NCBI GenBank assembly: GCA_026391215.1
Contig: JAPLDX010000090.1
Location: 1-64,000 of the forward strand
Length of the DNA stretch: 64,000 nt
Direction: 5' to 3'
DNA from: Bacteroidia bacterium
GTDB taxonomy: Bacteria > Bacteroidota > Bacteroidia > Bacteroidales > VadinHA17
This document shows positions 45,893 through 55,991 of the stretch, piece after piece. A program made the position numbers and the translations under genes. Positions within the stretch are counted from its first letter, which is position 1. Each line of letters opens with the position of its first letter. The notes under the pieces are model-generated. The model saw nothing but the letters and a program-made list of their open reading frames with translations, was not told the origin of the DNA and did no database searches.

Positions 45893-48004
45893 ATGAAAAA
45901 GTACTTTATTATTTTACCGGCGCTGATTATCCTTTGCGCATGCACTGGCGGCAACAAGGAAAAAATCACTTATCCTGTGACCCGGGCCGGCAACGTCGTT
46001 GATACCATTTTCGGAACTCCGGTTCCTGATCCGTACAGGTGGCTCGAGGATGACATTTCGGAAGAAACCGCTGCCTGGGTAAAGGAGCAGAACCTTGTCA
46101 CTTTCGGCTATCTGGAAAAGATCCCTTACAGGGAACAGATCAAAGAACGCCTGACAAAGATGTATAACTATGAAAAATACGGTATTCCTCATAAGGAAGA
46201 TGATTATACTTATTTTTCAAAAAATGACGGTCTTCAAAATCAGTATGTTATCTACCGGCAAAAAGAGGGAGCAGAACTTGAAGTTTTTCTCGATCCGAAT
46301 TCATTCTCTGCTGACGGTACGACATCCCTGGGTGAGATGGGTTTTTCAAAGGATGGAAGCCTCGTTGCCTGGTCAATTTCTGAAGGCGGATCAGACTGGC
46401 GCAAGATAATAGTGATGGATGCCCCTGCAAAAAAGATTATCGGGGATACACTAACCGATATCAAGTTCACCGGTATCTCCTGGCAGGGCAATGACGGATT
46501 TTACTATTCCAGCTACGACAAGCCAAAAGGGAGTGAACTCTCGGCAATGACAGATCACCATAAGCTCTATTATCATAAGCTGGGAACAAAACAATCTGAA
46601 GACAAGGTAGTATTCGGAGCTGATAAAGTAAGAAGATATGTCGGAGGCTATGTTACTGAAGATGAAAGGTATCTTGTCGTTACTGCTTCTGTATCCACAA
46701 CAGGAAATGAATTGTATATAAAGGATCTGACAAAGAAAAACAGTGATTTTCAAACTGTTGTGGGCAATTTTGACAGCGACAGCTATATTATTGACAACGA
46801 CGGATCAAAACTCTACATAGCTACAAATCTGAATGCACCAAATGCAAAGATCATAACTGTGGATGCTGCAAAACCCGGTACTGAAAACTGGGTCGATTTC
46901 ATTCCTGAAACAGAAAATGTGCTTAATCCATCGACCGGAGCCGGATTTTTCTTTGCCAGCTACCTTAAGGATGCCATTTCATATGTCAAACAATATGATA
47001 AAGCTGGTCAGTTTGTCCGCGACATCACACTACCGGGACCAGGAAGTGCCGACGGATTCAATGCGAAAAAGGAAGATACTGAAATCTATTATTCATTTAC
47101 AAATTATACCATCCCTTCGACAATCTATAAAATGAATCCACTCAGCGGAGATGCCGGGATTTACAAAAAACCTTCAGTAGCATTCAATGGTGATGATTAT
47201 GAATCAATCCAGGTTTTTTATGAATCAAAAGACGGAACACGTATCCCTATGATAATCACCTTCAGAAAAAACACTCCGCTTAATGGAAAGAATCCTGCTA
47301 TGCTATACGGTTACGGTGGATTTAATTCAAGCATGACACCAGGATTCAGCATTACCAATGCCTTATGGCTTGACATGGGAGGAATTTATGCAGTACCCAA
47401 TATCAGGGGAGGTGGCGAATACGGTGAAAAATGGCATCTCGCAGGAACAAAAATGAATAAGCAGAATGTGTACGATGATTTTATAGCTGCTGCTGAATAC
47501 CTTATTATTAATAAGTATACATCGCCTGATTTTCTGGTAGTAAGAGGCGGTTCAAACGGAGGACTGCTTGTTGGCGCAGTAATGACACAAAGACCTGAAC
47601 TTTTTAAAGTGGCTCTTCCGGCTGTCGGAGTTATGGACATGCTCAGGTATCATAAATTTACTGCCGGAGCAGGCTGGGCTTACGATTACGGAACTGCTGA
47701 CGAAAGCCCTGAAATGTTTAACTATATCCTGAAATACTCTCCTGTTCAAAATGTCAGGGAGGGCACTGAATACCCTGCTACTCTTGTAACAACAGGCGAT
47801 CATGATGACAGAGTAGTACCGGCACATTCATTCAAGTTTGCAGCCCATCTGCAGGCAAAACAGGCTGGTTCCGCTCCCGTCCTGATCCGGATCGAAACAA
47901 AAGCAGGACATAGTGCCGGCACCCCTGTAAGCAAAATCATTGAGCAGTATACCGATATCTACAGCTTCACACTCTGGAACATGGGGATAAAGGAGCTGAA
48001 ATGA
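45893..48004 (+). CDS. Prolyl oligopeptidase family serine protease (S9A), lipoprotein
   Basis: 703-residue periplasmic peptidase. The lipobox is ILCACTGG with Cys17. The N-terminal segment PYRWLEDDISEETAAWVKEQ is characteristic of S9A enzymes; a seven-bladed propeller (about 80-430) gates the active site, and the hydrolase domain carries RGGSNGG with Ser554, Asp in DHDDRV near 643, and His in GHSAGTP near 677. It cleaves short Pro-containing peptides. It lies ten bases before the Gfo/Idh/MocA gene, probably a chance operon. Confidence 0.94.
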   Translation: MKKYFIILPALIILCACTGGNKEKITYPVTRAGNVVDTIFGTPVPDPYRWLEDDISEETAAWVKEQNLVTFGYLEKIPYREQIKERLTKMYNYEKYGIPHKEDDYTYFSKNDGLQNQYVIYRQKEGAELEVFLDPNSFSADGTTSLGEMGFSKDGSLVAWSISEGGSDWRKIIVMDAPAKKIIGDTLTDIKFTGISWQGNDGFYYSSYDKPKGSELSAMTDHHKLYYHKLGTKQSEDKVVFGADKVRRYVGGYVTEDERYLVVTASVSTTGNELYIKDLTKKNSDFQTVVGNFDSDSYIIDNDGSKLYIATNLNAPNAKIITVDAAKPGTENWVDFIPETENVLNPSTGAGFFFASYLKDAISYVKQYDKAGQFVRDITLPGPGSADGFNAKKEDTEIYYSFTNYTIPSTIYKMNPLSGDAGIYKKPSVAFNGDDYESIQVFYESKDGTRIPMIITFRKNTPLNGKNPAMLYGYGGFNSSMTPGFSITNALWLDMGGIYAVPNIRGGGEYGEKWHLAGTKMNKQNVYDDFIAAAEYLIINKYTSPDFLVVRGGSNGGLLVGAVMTQRPELFKVALPAVGVMDMLRYHKFTAGAGWAYDYGTADESPEMFNYILKYSPVQNVREGTEYPATLVTTGDHDDRVVPAHSFKFAAHLQAKQAGSAPVLIRIETKAGHSAGTPVSKIIEQYTDIYSFTLWNMGIKELK

Positions 48005-48014
48005 AACAACTATC

Positions 48015-49196
48015 ATGACAGATAAAATAATCCGAAGCGGGATTGCCGGTTCAGGTTATGCTGCAAGGTTTCATTATGATGCCCTGCAGCGGCTTTATTC
48101 TGTTAAAGTAAAAATAACCGGTGCATACTCCCCTACTTCTCAAAGACTTAAGCTGTTCACTGAAGAACGCCACCTGAAAGCTTTCAGCAATCTTGAGTCT
48201 CTGATTGATGAATCAGATGTCATTCATGTCTGTACTCCCCCTTCAGCCCATGAACCGATAGTAATTGAAGCTCTTAAGCAAAATAAACATGTTATCGTTG
48301 AAAAGCCTTTGACCGGATATTTCGGGGATGATAGCGATAATTTTAATGGAGATACTTTCCCGCGTGAGAAGGGACTTGAACAGGCTCTGTCCAGTGTAAA
48401 AAGAATGATTGGTGCAGAAAAGAAGAGCCGCGGAAAGATCATGTATGCTGAGAACTGGATATATGCCCCGGCCGTAATAAAGGAAAGCGACATCCTGCGG
48501 AAGACAAAAGCCCAGATCCTGTGGATGCACGGTGAGGAATCTCATTCCGGCTCACATTCATTAAATTACGGACAATGGAAATTCTCAGGAGGAGGTTCAA
48601 TGATCGGCAAGGGATGCCATCCCCTCACGGCAGCATTATATTTTAAACAGGTTGAAGGTAAGGCTCGTGATGGCAAGCCGGTAAGACCTGCAGCTGTATC
48701 AGCCCGTACTCATGCTGTTACCCGTATGCCGGGATATATGGATGAAGGTCATCTCAGAACTACCTATAAAGATATTGAAGACTTTGCAGCCATTCATATC
48801 ATTTTTGAAGACGGCACATTTGCTGATATTTTTGCCAGCGAGCTGGTGCTTGGAGGAGTACATAACTGGATAGAGGTAAACACCAATAACCACAGGACCA
48901 TCTGCAATATAAGCCCTAACGATGCTATGCAGAGCTATACTCCCGATGAGAAGCATTTTAAAGACGTTTATACTGTTGAAAAGACAGAAACAAAACAGGG
49001 ATGGTCGTCCGTCTCTCCTGATGAAAGCTGGTTTACGGGTTATCAGCACGAGATGGAGGCTTTTTACCGTTCTGCTGCTTTCGGTGAAGCAGTTGAAAGC
49101 AACAGCAGTTTAGCAGCTGATGCAATAGCAACTATTTATGCAGGTTACCTGTCGGCTGAAAGAAAAGGATCAGAGGTACCAGTTACACTACTTTAA
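48015..49196 (+). CDS. Gfo/Idh/MocA oxidoreductase, cytosolic
   Basis: 393 residues without an export signal, unlike the two other family members in this window. Rossmann motif IAGSGYAARFHYDAL near residues 9-23, and the EKPLTG segment with the catalytic-type Lys at about 96. The substrate-binding half contains GGGSMIGKGCHPLTAAL, with the His ligand common in this family. It probably oxidises or epimerises a sugar or cyclitol inside the cell. Its stop overlaps that of the convergent GH116 gene by four bases. Confidence 0.87.
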   Translation: MTDKIIRSGIAGSGYAARFHYDALQRLYSVKVKITGAYSPTSQRLKLFTEERHLKAFSNLESLIDESDVIHVCTPPSAHEPIVIEALKQNKHVIVEKPLTGYFGDDSDNFNGDTFPREKGLEQALSSVKRMIGAEKKSRGKIMYAENWIYAPAVIKESDILRKTKAQILWMHGEESHSGSHSLNYGQWKFSGGGSMIGKGCHPLTAALYFKQVEGKARDGKPVRPAAVSARTHAVTRMPGYMDEGHLRTTYKDIEDFAAIHIIFEDGTFADIFASELVLGGVHNWIEVNTNNHRTICNISPNDAMQSYTPDEKHFKDVYTVEKTETKQGWSSVSPDESWFTGYQHEMEAFYRSAAFGEAVESNSSLAADAIATIYAGYLSAERKGSEVPVTLL

Positions 49197-51709
49197 TCTA
49201 TAATAAAGTCTTTGACAGTAATCTCACCAAAGGTTACATCGAGGAAAGGCTTGCCATTTTTCATTCCGGCATTTCCAAAACCTGTGGCTGTTGAAATAAA
49301 TGAAGTATAATCACCTGTTCCCGAATTTAAATACATTACCTGATCGACTGCATCGTACCTGATCCCTGAAAGAGCCTGGAGCATTGCATAGCTCGATAGC
49401 GCTCTTGCATACCAGTTACCGCATTCGTACTCATTGAAAGGATTCCGGATCCTTCCGTCATACCTGTCGCGGGCTATCCTTACTATTTCCAGTCCTTTTT
49501 CCGATTCGCCCATCATCATAAGATGAGAGGCTACCTGGTACTCAATACCTGTCCACACTTCATCACTGTAAACGAAGGGAAGTGACAACTTTCCTCCCTT
49601 TGGCCAACTGCAAAGCAACAGTCCTCCCTCATTCCCAAGTGCATATGAAGGGCGCTGAGGATTTGAATGATCTGAAAGATCCCTGCGTAAATTATATTTA
49701 TATACTGATTTCAGGTGACTTGCCACTTTAAAGGAATCGACAACATCACTAAGGCCGCATACCTCCCCTATCCATGCACCCAGGATACCATCAGAAAGAC
49801 ATCCTGTGCCATACTGATATTTTGGACCTTCCTTCTGAAGTAGTGCCCTGGCTTCTTCTGAATAATCCGACGACCATGATCCTTCAGAAGCTTTTACAGG
49901 ATCCGGAGAACTTAGTCCCTCCCATTTTATCTTCTGTATGAAATATTCACCATCAAACAGTTCCGATTCTAACGTCTTCCTCCCTTTTGAATAAAGTAAT
50001 TCATATTTTGAAACATCAGCACCAAGGTATTTGCCCATTTCCGCTATAGCTTTCAGGGCTCCCAGGTAGAAGCTTGTACACATCCCATCCGGTCCCCAGA
50101 ATTCTATGTCGTAAGTGTTATGGTGTGGTTCTTCCAGTGTTCCGGTAGAACGGGGATCCCATGTCTTAATGCAATAATCCATGCTTTCTACCACTTTTGG
50201 ATACAGCTTTTTAAGCCATTCGGCATTGCCGCTGATATGCCAGTCGCGGTATACTTTCATGATCCCTCCCAGCTGACCATCTGATGCAGCATAAAAAGTA
50301 GTTGCGACAGGACGGATCGGCAAAGCTGATCTGAATGTCTGATGTCCTTCCATATCCTGGCTCGGGAGAAATTCCGTCTCACGCAGGGTTCTCTCAAGTG
50401 AAGGGAAAAGATGAGGGATTGCCTGGGCATAATTCCATACATGGGTGCAGGAGCCGGCACAACAGCCTGAATTATCACCGCATCCCTCCCAGTTCCATAA
50501 TTTTCCGTCACGCTGACGAAGAATCGTCGGTGATTTTAAAATTGTAAGGTTAGCAGCTACTGCTTCAATCACTTCAGGAGGATGGGTTGTATTGTAAAAT
50601 GCATTGCAGAACAATTCGGATTTCCCCAGAAGATCACTGTAATTTGTTTTCCAGTAATCTGCAACTTCATTTATCCCGGGAAATTTCGCTGAATACCATG
50701 GTTTATAATAGGGATCCTTGCAGGTACAATCAGTGTCGGTGCACTCCTCATCATCGGGCTCCTTTGAATCCTGGCCGTACTTCATATTAGTGTTTGGTAC
50801 ATACCAGGCCATCATGATCCTTATTACTTTTGACTCTCCCGGATTTAATGATAATGGCACATAAAGTGATGCACCCGGCGCATCATCCTCAACAGGCGAT
50901 GTGTTCCTGGTTTCTCCTCTCAGAATTGTATTCCACGTCATGGTCATCGGGTCCCACCATCCTCCCCTGAACCAGCAATGGTCCACAATAGCTTCAGGCT
51001 CTGTGGTATATATTGCAAAATCGCCCTGCTTCTCCGGATTTTCCTTGTTCCCCTCCTCAGACAGGATGAATCCTCCTGCAATGGGTTTTACTGAAGCTTT
51101 CCCGCCGGATTGGCTCATAAAATTTTTGGTATTGTAAGAAAATACACATTCCAGAACTGAACTGCCGGTGTTTTTAAATGAATATTCCAGTGCTCCCACT
51201 GGCAAGCTTGAATTATCGGCATCAGTAGGAATAAAAGGGCTCCATCCTTTTATCTGGACATTGAGCGGAATATCATTGTCATTCAGCTCAATGCCGGCAA
51301 ATGGGAATCTTGCATGGAATGTCGCATTTTTAAATCTTGGAAGTCCATAGGTTGCTCCTGCGGAACCGTTCCCCGAACCAGGTTGTCCAAAGCGCTTCCA
51401 GTCCGGGACCTGGCCTTCAAGGACTTTTGTACCGTTTTCAATTCCCTTGACCGAAATGGCTGCGAATATGCACGGCTCATTGAAAACCTCAGGCTTGTTT
51501 CTTACCGACATGTGAGAAATTGCACCGGTCCCTTCCAGACAAAACATTCCTGCTCCCAATCCTCCGATCGGGAAAGCTATCCTGTTGAGGTATTCTCCTG
51601 AATATGTTCCGTTATACTCATGTTTCGGATTATCGATTGTACCTTTTTTTTCAGCACAGGAGGTTAATAGCAATCCTCCGGATACTAATAGTACTAAGAT
51701 CTTATTCAT
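49193..51709 (-). CDS. GH116 glycosidase, lipoprotein
   Basis: 838-residue lipoprotein (lipobox LLTSCAEK, Cys18). The N-terminal beta-sandwich (about 38-330) begins with LNRIAFPIGGLGAGMFCLEG, the GBA2-like N domain signature; the (alpha/alpha)6 catalytic domain follows (about 360-800) with HVWNYAQAIPHLFP and DGMCTSFYLGAL, regions that hold the nucleophile and acid/base in GH116 (Glu and Asp). Known specificities are beta-glucosidase, beta-xylosidase and glucosylceramidase. A Cys/Asp-rich loop (residues about 316-332) is unusual and may bind calcium. It is last in the minus-strand cluster GH172, Gfo/Idh, isomerase, GH116. Confidence 0.9.
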   Translation of the reverse strand: MNKILVLLVSGGLLLTSCAEKKGTIDNPKHEYNGTYSGEYLNRIAFPIGGLGAGMFCLEGTGAISHMSVRNKPEVFNEPCIFAAISVKGIENGTKVLEGQVPDWKRFGQPGSGNGSAGATYGLPRFKNATFHARFPFAGIELNDNDIPLNVQIKGWSPFIPTDADNSSLPVGALEYSFKNTGSSVLECVFSYNTKNFMSQSGGKASVKPIAGGFILSEEGNKENPEKQGDFAIYTTEPEAIVDHCWFRGGWWDPMTMTWNTILRGETRNTSPVEDDAPGASLYVPLSLNPGESKVIRIMMAWYVPNTNMKYGQDSKEPDDEECTDTDCTCKDPYYKPWYSAKFPGINEVADYWKTNYSDLLGKSELFCNAFYNTTHPPEVIEAVAANLTILKSPTILRQRDGKLWNWEGCGDNSGCCAGSCTHVWNYAQAIPHLFPSLERTLRETEFLPSQDMEGHQTFRSALPIRPVATTFYAASDGQLGGIMKVYRDWHISGNAEWLKKLYPKVVESMDYCIKTWDPRSTGTLEEPHHNTYDIEFWGPDGMCTSFYLGALKAIAEMGKYLGADVSKYELLYSKGRKTLESELFDGEYFIQKIKWEGLSSPDPVKASEGSWSSDYSEEARALLQKEGPKYQYGTGCLSDGILGAWIGEVCGLSDVVDSFKVASHLKSVYKYNLRRDLSDHSNPQRPSYALGNEGGLLLCSWPKGGKLSLPFVYSDEVWTGIEYQVASHLMMMGESEKGLEIVRIARDRYDGRIRNPFNEYECGNWYARALSSYAMLQALSGIRYDAVDQVMYLNSGTGDYTSFISTATGFGNAGMKNGKPFLDVTFGEITVKDFIID

Positions 51710-51729
51710 AAAAATATCATTAAATGGTA

Positions 51730-52626
51730 CTAGCTCTCCAATATTTTAACCAGTCTGTCACACAAGTCTTTAAGTCCCTCTGGAGTATCTCCTCCCGGCT
51801 GCTCAATTGTAGCCCATCCATTATACCCGATCCCGTCAAGGGCTTTCATGACTTTTGTCCAGTTCACATCACCTTCAGTCAATTTAACTTCAAAACCAGC
51901 AGATTTGCCCTGTTTGTCCGCAATCTTGCGACTATATTCCTTGATATGAACTTTGGCTATCCTTTTCTCCAGGATTTTGATCCACTGTTCTGGCCAACCA
52001 TAAGCAAGGATATTGCCACAGTCAAAATAAAAACCTACAAAAGGACTCCCGAACTGATCGACATAAGAAGCCGCTTCCATCGGACTTAGCAGGAAATTAT
52101 TCCAGACATTTTCCACTCCAATCTTTACATTGAGTTTTTCAGCAAGTGGTATAGCTTTCTTTAACTCATCTGACGATCTGTTCCAGCACTCATCATAGCT
52201 GACAGTGTCATTTACTCTTCCGGGTACAAGCAGAACCGTATCTGCTCCATAGACCTGTGAATCTTCAATTGCAACTTTCAGTGCCTCCACACCTTTTTCT
52301 CTCACTTGAGGATCCGGATCAGACAGAGGGAATTTCCAATGCATTTCGTCGCAAACACTGGGTATCGATAAACCTGTCGCATCACGCGCTTTAAGTACTT
52401 CGTTCCTGTCAAGATGACTCATTACTTCAATCCCGTCGAAACCGGCGGCTTTTGCAGACTGGAATTTTTCATAAATGGTTTTGCCAACACCATTGCTCCC
52501 CCACATTATTCCTTTTTTTATACTTCTCACGGGAGGAAGAAGTTTTCCTGAGAGACCATGAAAAGGCGCAATTGAAAACGCTGCAGAAGCCATCATGGTT
52601 CCTTTTGTGAATTGCCTTCTATTCAT
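51730..52626 (-). CDS. Sugar phosphate isomerase/epimerase-like TIM barrel, Tat-exported
   Basis: 298 residues of the xylose-isomerase-like AP2Ec family. An N-terminal MNRRQFTKGTMMASAAF suggests Tat export. Metal-site motifs appear as GIEVMSHLD, VGVENVWNNF-type (IGVENVWNNFLLSP), FYFDCGNILAYG and KVHIKEYS, ending in GWATIEQPGG. Exported members often cooperate with Gfo/Idh/MocA enzymes in sugar oxidation and elimination. It lies 27 bases after the Gfo/Idh/MocA gene and 20 before GH116. Confidence 0.86.
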   Translation of the reverse strand: MNRRQFTKGTMMASAAFSIAPFHGLSGKLLPPVRSIKKGIMWGSNGVGKTIYEKFQSAKAAGFDGIEVMSHLDRNEVLKARDATGLSIPSVCDEMHWKFPLSDPDPQVREKGVEALKVAIEDSQVYGADTVLLVPGRVNDTVSYDECWNRSSDELKKAIPLAEKLNVKIGVENVWNNFLLSPMEAASYVDQFGSPFVGFYFDCGNILAYGWPEQWIKILEKRIAKVHIKEYSRKIADKQGKSAGFEVKLTEGDVNWTKVMKALDGIGYNGWATIEQPGGDTPEGLKDLCDRLVKILES

Positions 52627-52653
52627 AAATAACTTATTTTGAGCATTATAATG

Positions 52654-54009
52654 TTAAACATTTGATTCTGTCCCGATTATCGGAATCACCTCCGGAATAC
52701 CAGGGACGGGGCCAAATGCATATGTTTTCGGACCGAGATACAGGTCTGAATTCATTACCTCCTCCCATGTCACGTCTTTTCCCGAATATGCTGACATACG
52801 TCCCATAATTGTAATAAGGGAGGAGTTCACCTGAGCTTCAGCATCGTTAACTACGTTGCCCGTACGGATCCCTGTTATCAGATTAATATGTTCCTGAACA
52901 TAAGGATCAGTTACCTTCCAGGTTTCATCAGCCGATCCCTCTTCTGGTGTTGGATATTTCCATATCTCCTCTCCTTTCAGGTTATATAATATCCCCTTTG
53001 CGTCAGCAAATCCATTGGTGCCCACTATAAACTGTTTTGTAAGATTACTGCAGCCGGTGATCTGTCGTGCAGCACAATGGGTATGCATGCCGTTGTCATA
53101 AATATATTCTATGCTGAAGAAGTCATACTGGTCACCAGTCACCCTTCTCTGGCGTCCGCCCCAGCCGATAGCCTTTACAGGGATCTTTCCAAGATACCAG
53201 TTCATCACATCAATTTCATGAATGAACTGCTCAACAATATGATCACCTGAAAGCCAGCAGAAATTCGCCCAGTTTCTGAGCATATACTCCATATCGGTCC
53301 ATCCGGGTTTTCGTTTTATAACCCAGAGTGAACCGCCATTGCGGATAATATGAGCGCTGACGATATCCCCTATTTCACCGTTCATTACTCTCCTCTTTGT
53401 TTCCATGAAATCTTTCTGAACCCTCCTGATCGTTCCGCTGACCAGGCATAATCCCTTTTCCTTTGCTCTTTCAATGGAAACCATCACTGAACGAGCCCCT
53501 ACAGGATCGACTGCACATGGTTTTTCAAGGAATATATGTTTGCCCGCTTCGACCGCTGCTGCAATATGGACAGGACGGAAATGAGGAGGTGTGCATAGAA
53601 GCACAACATCAACGCCTGAGTCAATTACTTTCTGATAGCTGTCAAATCCAGTGAAGCATTTTTCATCAGCTATTTCAATGTTCCTTTCCTTTTTAAGCTG
53701 CTCCCGGCATTGATCAAGTCTGTCCCTGAAAACATCTCCAAGGGCAGTTATCTGAAGGTTTGGACCTGCATCCACGAAGTTAACTGCAGCTCCCGTACCT
53801 CTACCTCCACATCCTACGAGCCCCGCTTTAAGGACTGGTCCGTCTGGAGCCTGTGTCAGAAGAGCAGGAAGCTTTTCTTCCTCTTTCTTTGGTTCTGTTC
53901 CTTTGCATGAACTGATGATTCCCATTGAGCCTAATGCAGCCGCAGCCATAGTAGTGTTCGAGATAAATTTTCTGCGGCCGATTTTCTTGTGTGAAGTCTC
54001 TTTTTTCAT
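52654..54009 (-). CDS. Gfo/Idh/MocA oxidoreductase, Tat-exported
   Basis: About 451 residues from the ATG at 54009. I chose that start because it gives a Tat signal (KKIGRRKFISNTTMAAAALG); the frame is open further upstream, but those codons lie within the preceding gene. The Rossmann motif is GLVGCGGRGTGAAV, followed by the family's FLEKPCAVD with Lys. The NWYLGKIPVKAIGWGGRQRR stretch marks the substrate domain. It follows the GH172 gene with 22 bases between, so the two are likely co-translated; together they suggest periplasmic processing of one glycoside. Confidence 0.89.
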   Translation of the reverse strand: MKKETSHKKIGRRKFISNTTMAAAALGSMGIISSCKGTEPKKEEEKLPALLTQAPDGPVLKAGLVGCGGRGTGAAVNFVDAGPNLQITALGDVFRDRLDQCREQLKKERNIEIADEKCFTGFDSYQKVIDSGVDVVLLCTPPHFRPVHIAAAVEAGKHIFLEKPCAVDPVGARSVMVSIERAKEKGLCLVSGTIRRVQKDFMETKRRVMNGEIGDIVSAHIIRNGGSLWVIKRKPGWTDMEYMLRNWANFCWLSGDHIVEQFIHEIDVMNWYLGKIPVKAIGWGGRQRRVTGDQYDFFSIEYIYDNGMHTHCAARQITGCSNLTKQFIVGTNGFADAKGILYNLKGEEIWKYPTPEEGSADETWKVTDPYVQEHINLITGIRTGNVVNDAEAQVNSSLITIMGRMSAYSGKDVTWEEVMNSDLYLGPKTYAFGPVPGIPEVIPIIGTESNV

Positions 54010-54031
54010 AAAAGCTTTTTTAGCGTAATTA

Positions 54032-55222
54032 TTAATAAACTTCAAGTTCCCGCCATGAGGGCATAGCAGGATATTTAGCATGAGGTTCGGTCTGGTACCA
54101 GTAGCACACCGATGCAATGTCAGATTTCTGTGCCAGGTATCTTCCTCCCTGACGCCATCCAAGGTCCTGAATGGTAATTTTCAGGTCTTTATCAAATCTG
54201 ACAGGATCCATAATGTGCCAGCGGTACATTCCGAAGCGCTGCATCACGTTATAATGCCCGTCGCCCCTGATAACCTGGTGAAGACCTGTATAGGGAGTGC
54301 TGAACTCTGTATAATTGACTTCTTCGACACCTGCTGCATTTTTTAGTCTTGTGTCAAAATCATAGGAGCCGCAGAAATAATCTTCTGTGCCAGTGCCGCA
54401 AATTGTCGGGAATTTTGTATCGCCGTCCAAAAAGAATTTTATTTCTCCTTCACCCCACCAACCGTTGTTGTTCACCCCTAAAGCCAGATAGACACCTACA
54501 TACTGGCCTTTCCCCTTGATACCATCCGCGATAGTATAATCAGAGGTTGTATTTGGATTTGCCCTCCGGAACTGGGTATGGAAATATGCTGCGTCAGCCG
54601 GTACTTCAGTAAGTGTATAGTCTATCTGGTAGTAAAGGGTCATTCTGTCCTCATCTCCTGTATTTGTCATTGTAATTTTGCATTTCTTTCTGAACGGCAT
54701 TGCCCAGTAGCAGTTGAAAGCGCTTCCCGGATTGACACATATGGCCAGCGATGTAAGTGGAGCGTAACTTCCCCATCCCATTGCGAAAAAATCACCTACA
54801 GGACATTCAACTGAAGGTTCAGTTTCTCCATCCCAATAGATGCGGAGTATGTTATAACGCCATTTGCCAGCAGGGGTCATCCAGATATGCTGGATCGCTC
54901 CCGGGCCCTCAATATCTGCAAGTGTAAATGTTTCTCCGGGCATTATCCTGACATACGGATTCACTTTCCAGCCCTGTCCGAGATCGCGGGCTGCATTGTA
55001 TGCATTTGCCACATTGGGCTTATCCTTGTCGGCAACAGGATCAGCCATCCCTGCTTTGCCTTTCTCGCCGGTAAAGTTTTCAGGGCTTATGGACCGCGTT
55101 TTTGCATCGGATAACCTGTAGAGGTTACCCATGTTCATGTCGAGACCATTGAATTTGCTCTGCGCGAATGCAAATAATGGCAGAAAACAGAATACTGAAA
55201 TAACTACAAGAAGCCTTTTCAT
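54032..55222 (-). CDS. GH172 (DUF2961) glycosidase, secreted
   Basis: Two jelly-roll domains, 396 residues from the ATG at 55222, the start that gives a clean signal peptide (MKRLLVVISVFCFLPLFAFA); an in-frame ATG nine codons upstream is less likely. DUF2961 motifs: GPGAIQHIWMT, the CPVGDFFAMGWG loop with metal or catalytic acids, AMPFRKKCKITMTNTGDED, and GTGTEDYFCGSY, which carries the two Glu/Asp residues implicated in catalysis. Characterised members act on alpha-D-fructofuranosides and D-arabinofuranosides. First gene of the minus-strand cluster ending in GH116. Confidence 0.87.
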   Translation of the reverse strand: MKRLLVVISVFCFLPLFAFAQSKFNGLDMNMGNLYRLSDAKTRSISPENFTGEKGKAGMADPVADKDKPNVANAYNAARDLGQGWKVNPYVRIMPGETFTLADIEGPGAIQHIWMTPAGKWRYNILRIYWDGETEPSVECPVGDFFAMGWGSYAPLTSLAICVNPGSAFNCYWAMPFRKKCKITMTNTGDEDRMTLYYQIDYTLTEVPADAAYFHTQFRRANPNTTSDYTIADGIKGKGQYVGVYLALGVNNNGWWGEGEIKFFLDGDTKFPTICGTGTEDYFCGSYDFDTRLKNAAGVEEVNYTEFSTPYTGLHQVIRGDGHYNVMQRFGMYRWHIMDPVRFDKDLKITIQDLGWRQGGRYLAQKSDIASVCYWYQTEPHAKYPAMPSWRELEVY

Positions 55223-55306
55223 ATTATTAAGTTTAGATTTAGTAATCATTACAATCTAAAATTAATAAATAGACAGGAATTGCAGGGTATATTTTGAATG
55301 AATCTG

Positions 55307-55340
55307 AAAAAAAACAGGGGCGCTGTATGCAACGCCCCTG
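55307..55340 (-). terminator. Rho-independent terminator of the small OM protein gene
   Basis: In minus-strand sense, CAGGGGCG pairs perfectly with CGCCCCTG across a 10-base loop and is followed by eight T. It begins 38 bases beyond the stop at 55378. Confidence 0.88.
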
Positions 55341-55377
55341 CTTTGTGCTATTTGAAGTTATTATCCAAATTTGGTTA

Positions 55378-55848
55378 TTACCAGATATACCTTATTGACA
55401 AAGCACCACCATCACCCCAGAAATGTGAATAGCCGATAAAATTGAATGCAGGCTTCCAGTCTAAGCTTATATTGATCGGGAGCTCCGTAAAATTGTATTC
55501 CAGTCCGAGGATCCCGTCAACACCAACCACAGTATATCCTGTCCCTGCAGTACCCCAACTGGTATTATCACCATTATAAAAACCTACGTGTGCCCCTATT
55601 CCATAATACCAGTTAAGCCTGTCAACATCGAAAGCGCGGTTATGTATTTCATATAATCCGGTTATTTCAAAACCGCTCCACCTGGTTGATCCTAAAAGTT
55701 CAACAGCAGTTTTGTCACCAAGAAAGTGCTTGAATGTAAGACCATTATACAAACCGCCTCTTAATCCGATACCATTTCTATAATCCTGAGCCCCGGCGAC
55801 AGCTGTAAACAATACAGCAATTGTAATTATAGCTAAAAACTTTTTCAT
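55378..55848 (-). CDS. Small outer-membrane beta-barrel protein
   Basis: 156 residues with a clear signal peptide (1-20, ending AGA before QDYRNG). The mature part is alternating hydrophobic strands (GIGLRGGLYNGLTFKHFLG, WYYGIGAHVGFYNG, GVDGILGLEYNF) and ends ALSIRYIW, an aromatic C-terminus typical of outer-membrane barrels, most likely eight strands. The function is unknown. It has its own terminator and no operon partner. Confidence 0.75.
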   Translation of the reverse strand: MKKFLAIITIAVLFTAVAGAQDYRNGIGLRGGLYNGLTFKHFLGDKTAVELLGSTRWSGFEITGLYEIHNRAFDVDRLNWYYGIGAHVGFYNGDNTSWGTAGTGYTVVGVDGILGLEYNFTELPINISLDWKPAFNFIGYSHFWGDGGALSIRYIW

Positions 55849-55991
55849 AGTAAATAATTATGATTAAGCCACAAAAATAACAAAATTTAAACAAACTAAA
55901 TTTTTTAAAACCTAATGAGAGATTTTTTGATCTGCTTTGTTGGGATTGTATAATGATTTTTTTTGTAAATTACTGTTAGAAATATTACTGA

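Noticed and set aside
54010..54162. Upstream ATG at 54162 for the Gfo/Idh/MocA gene
   Set aside because: It would overlap the GH172 gene by over 100 bases and hide the Tat signal; the ATG at 54009 fits better.
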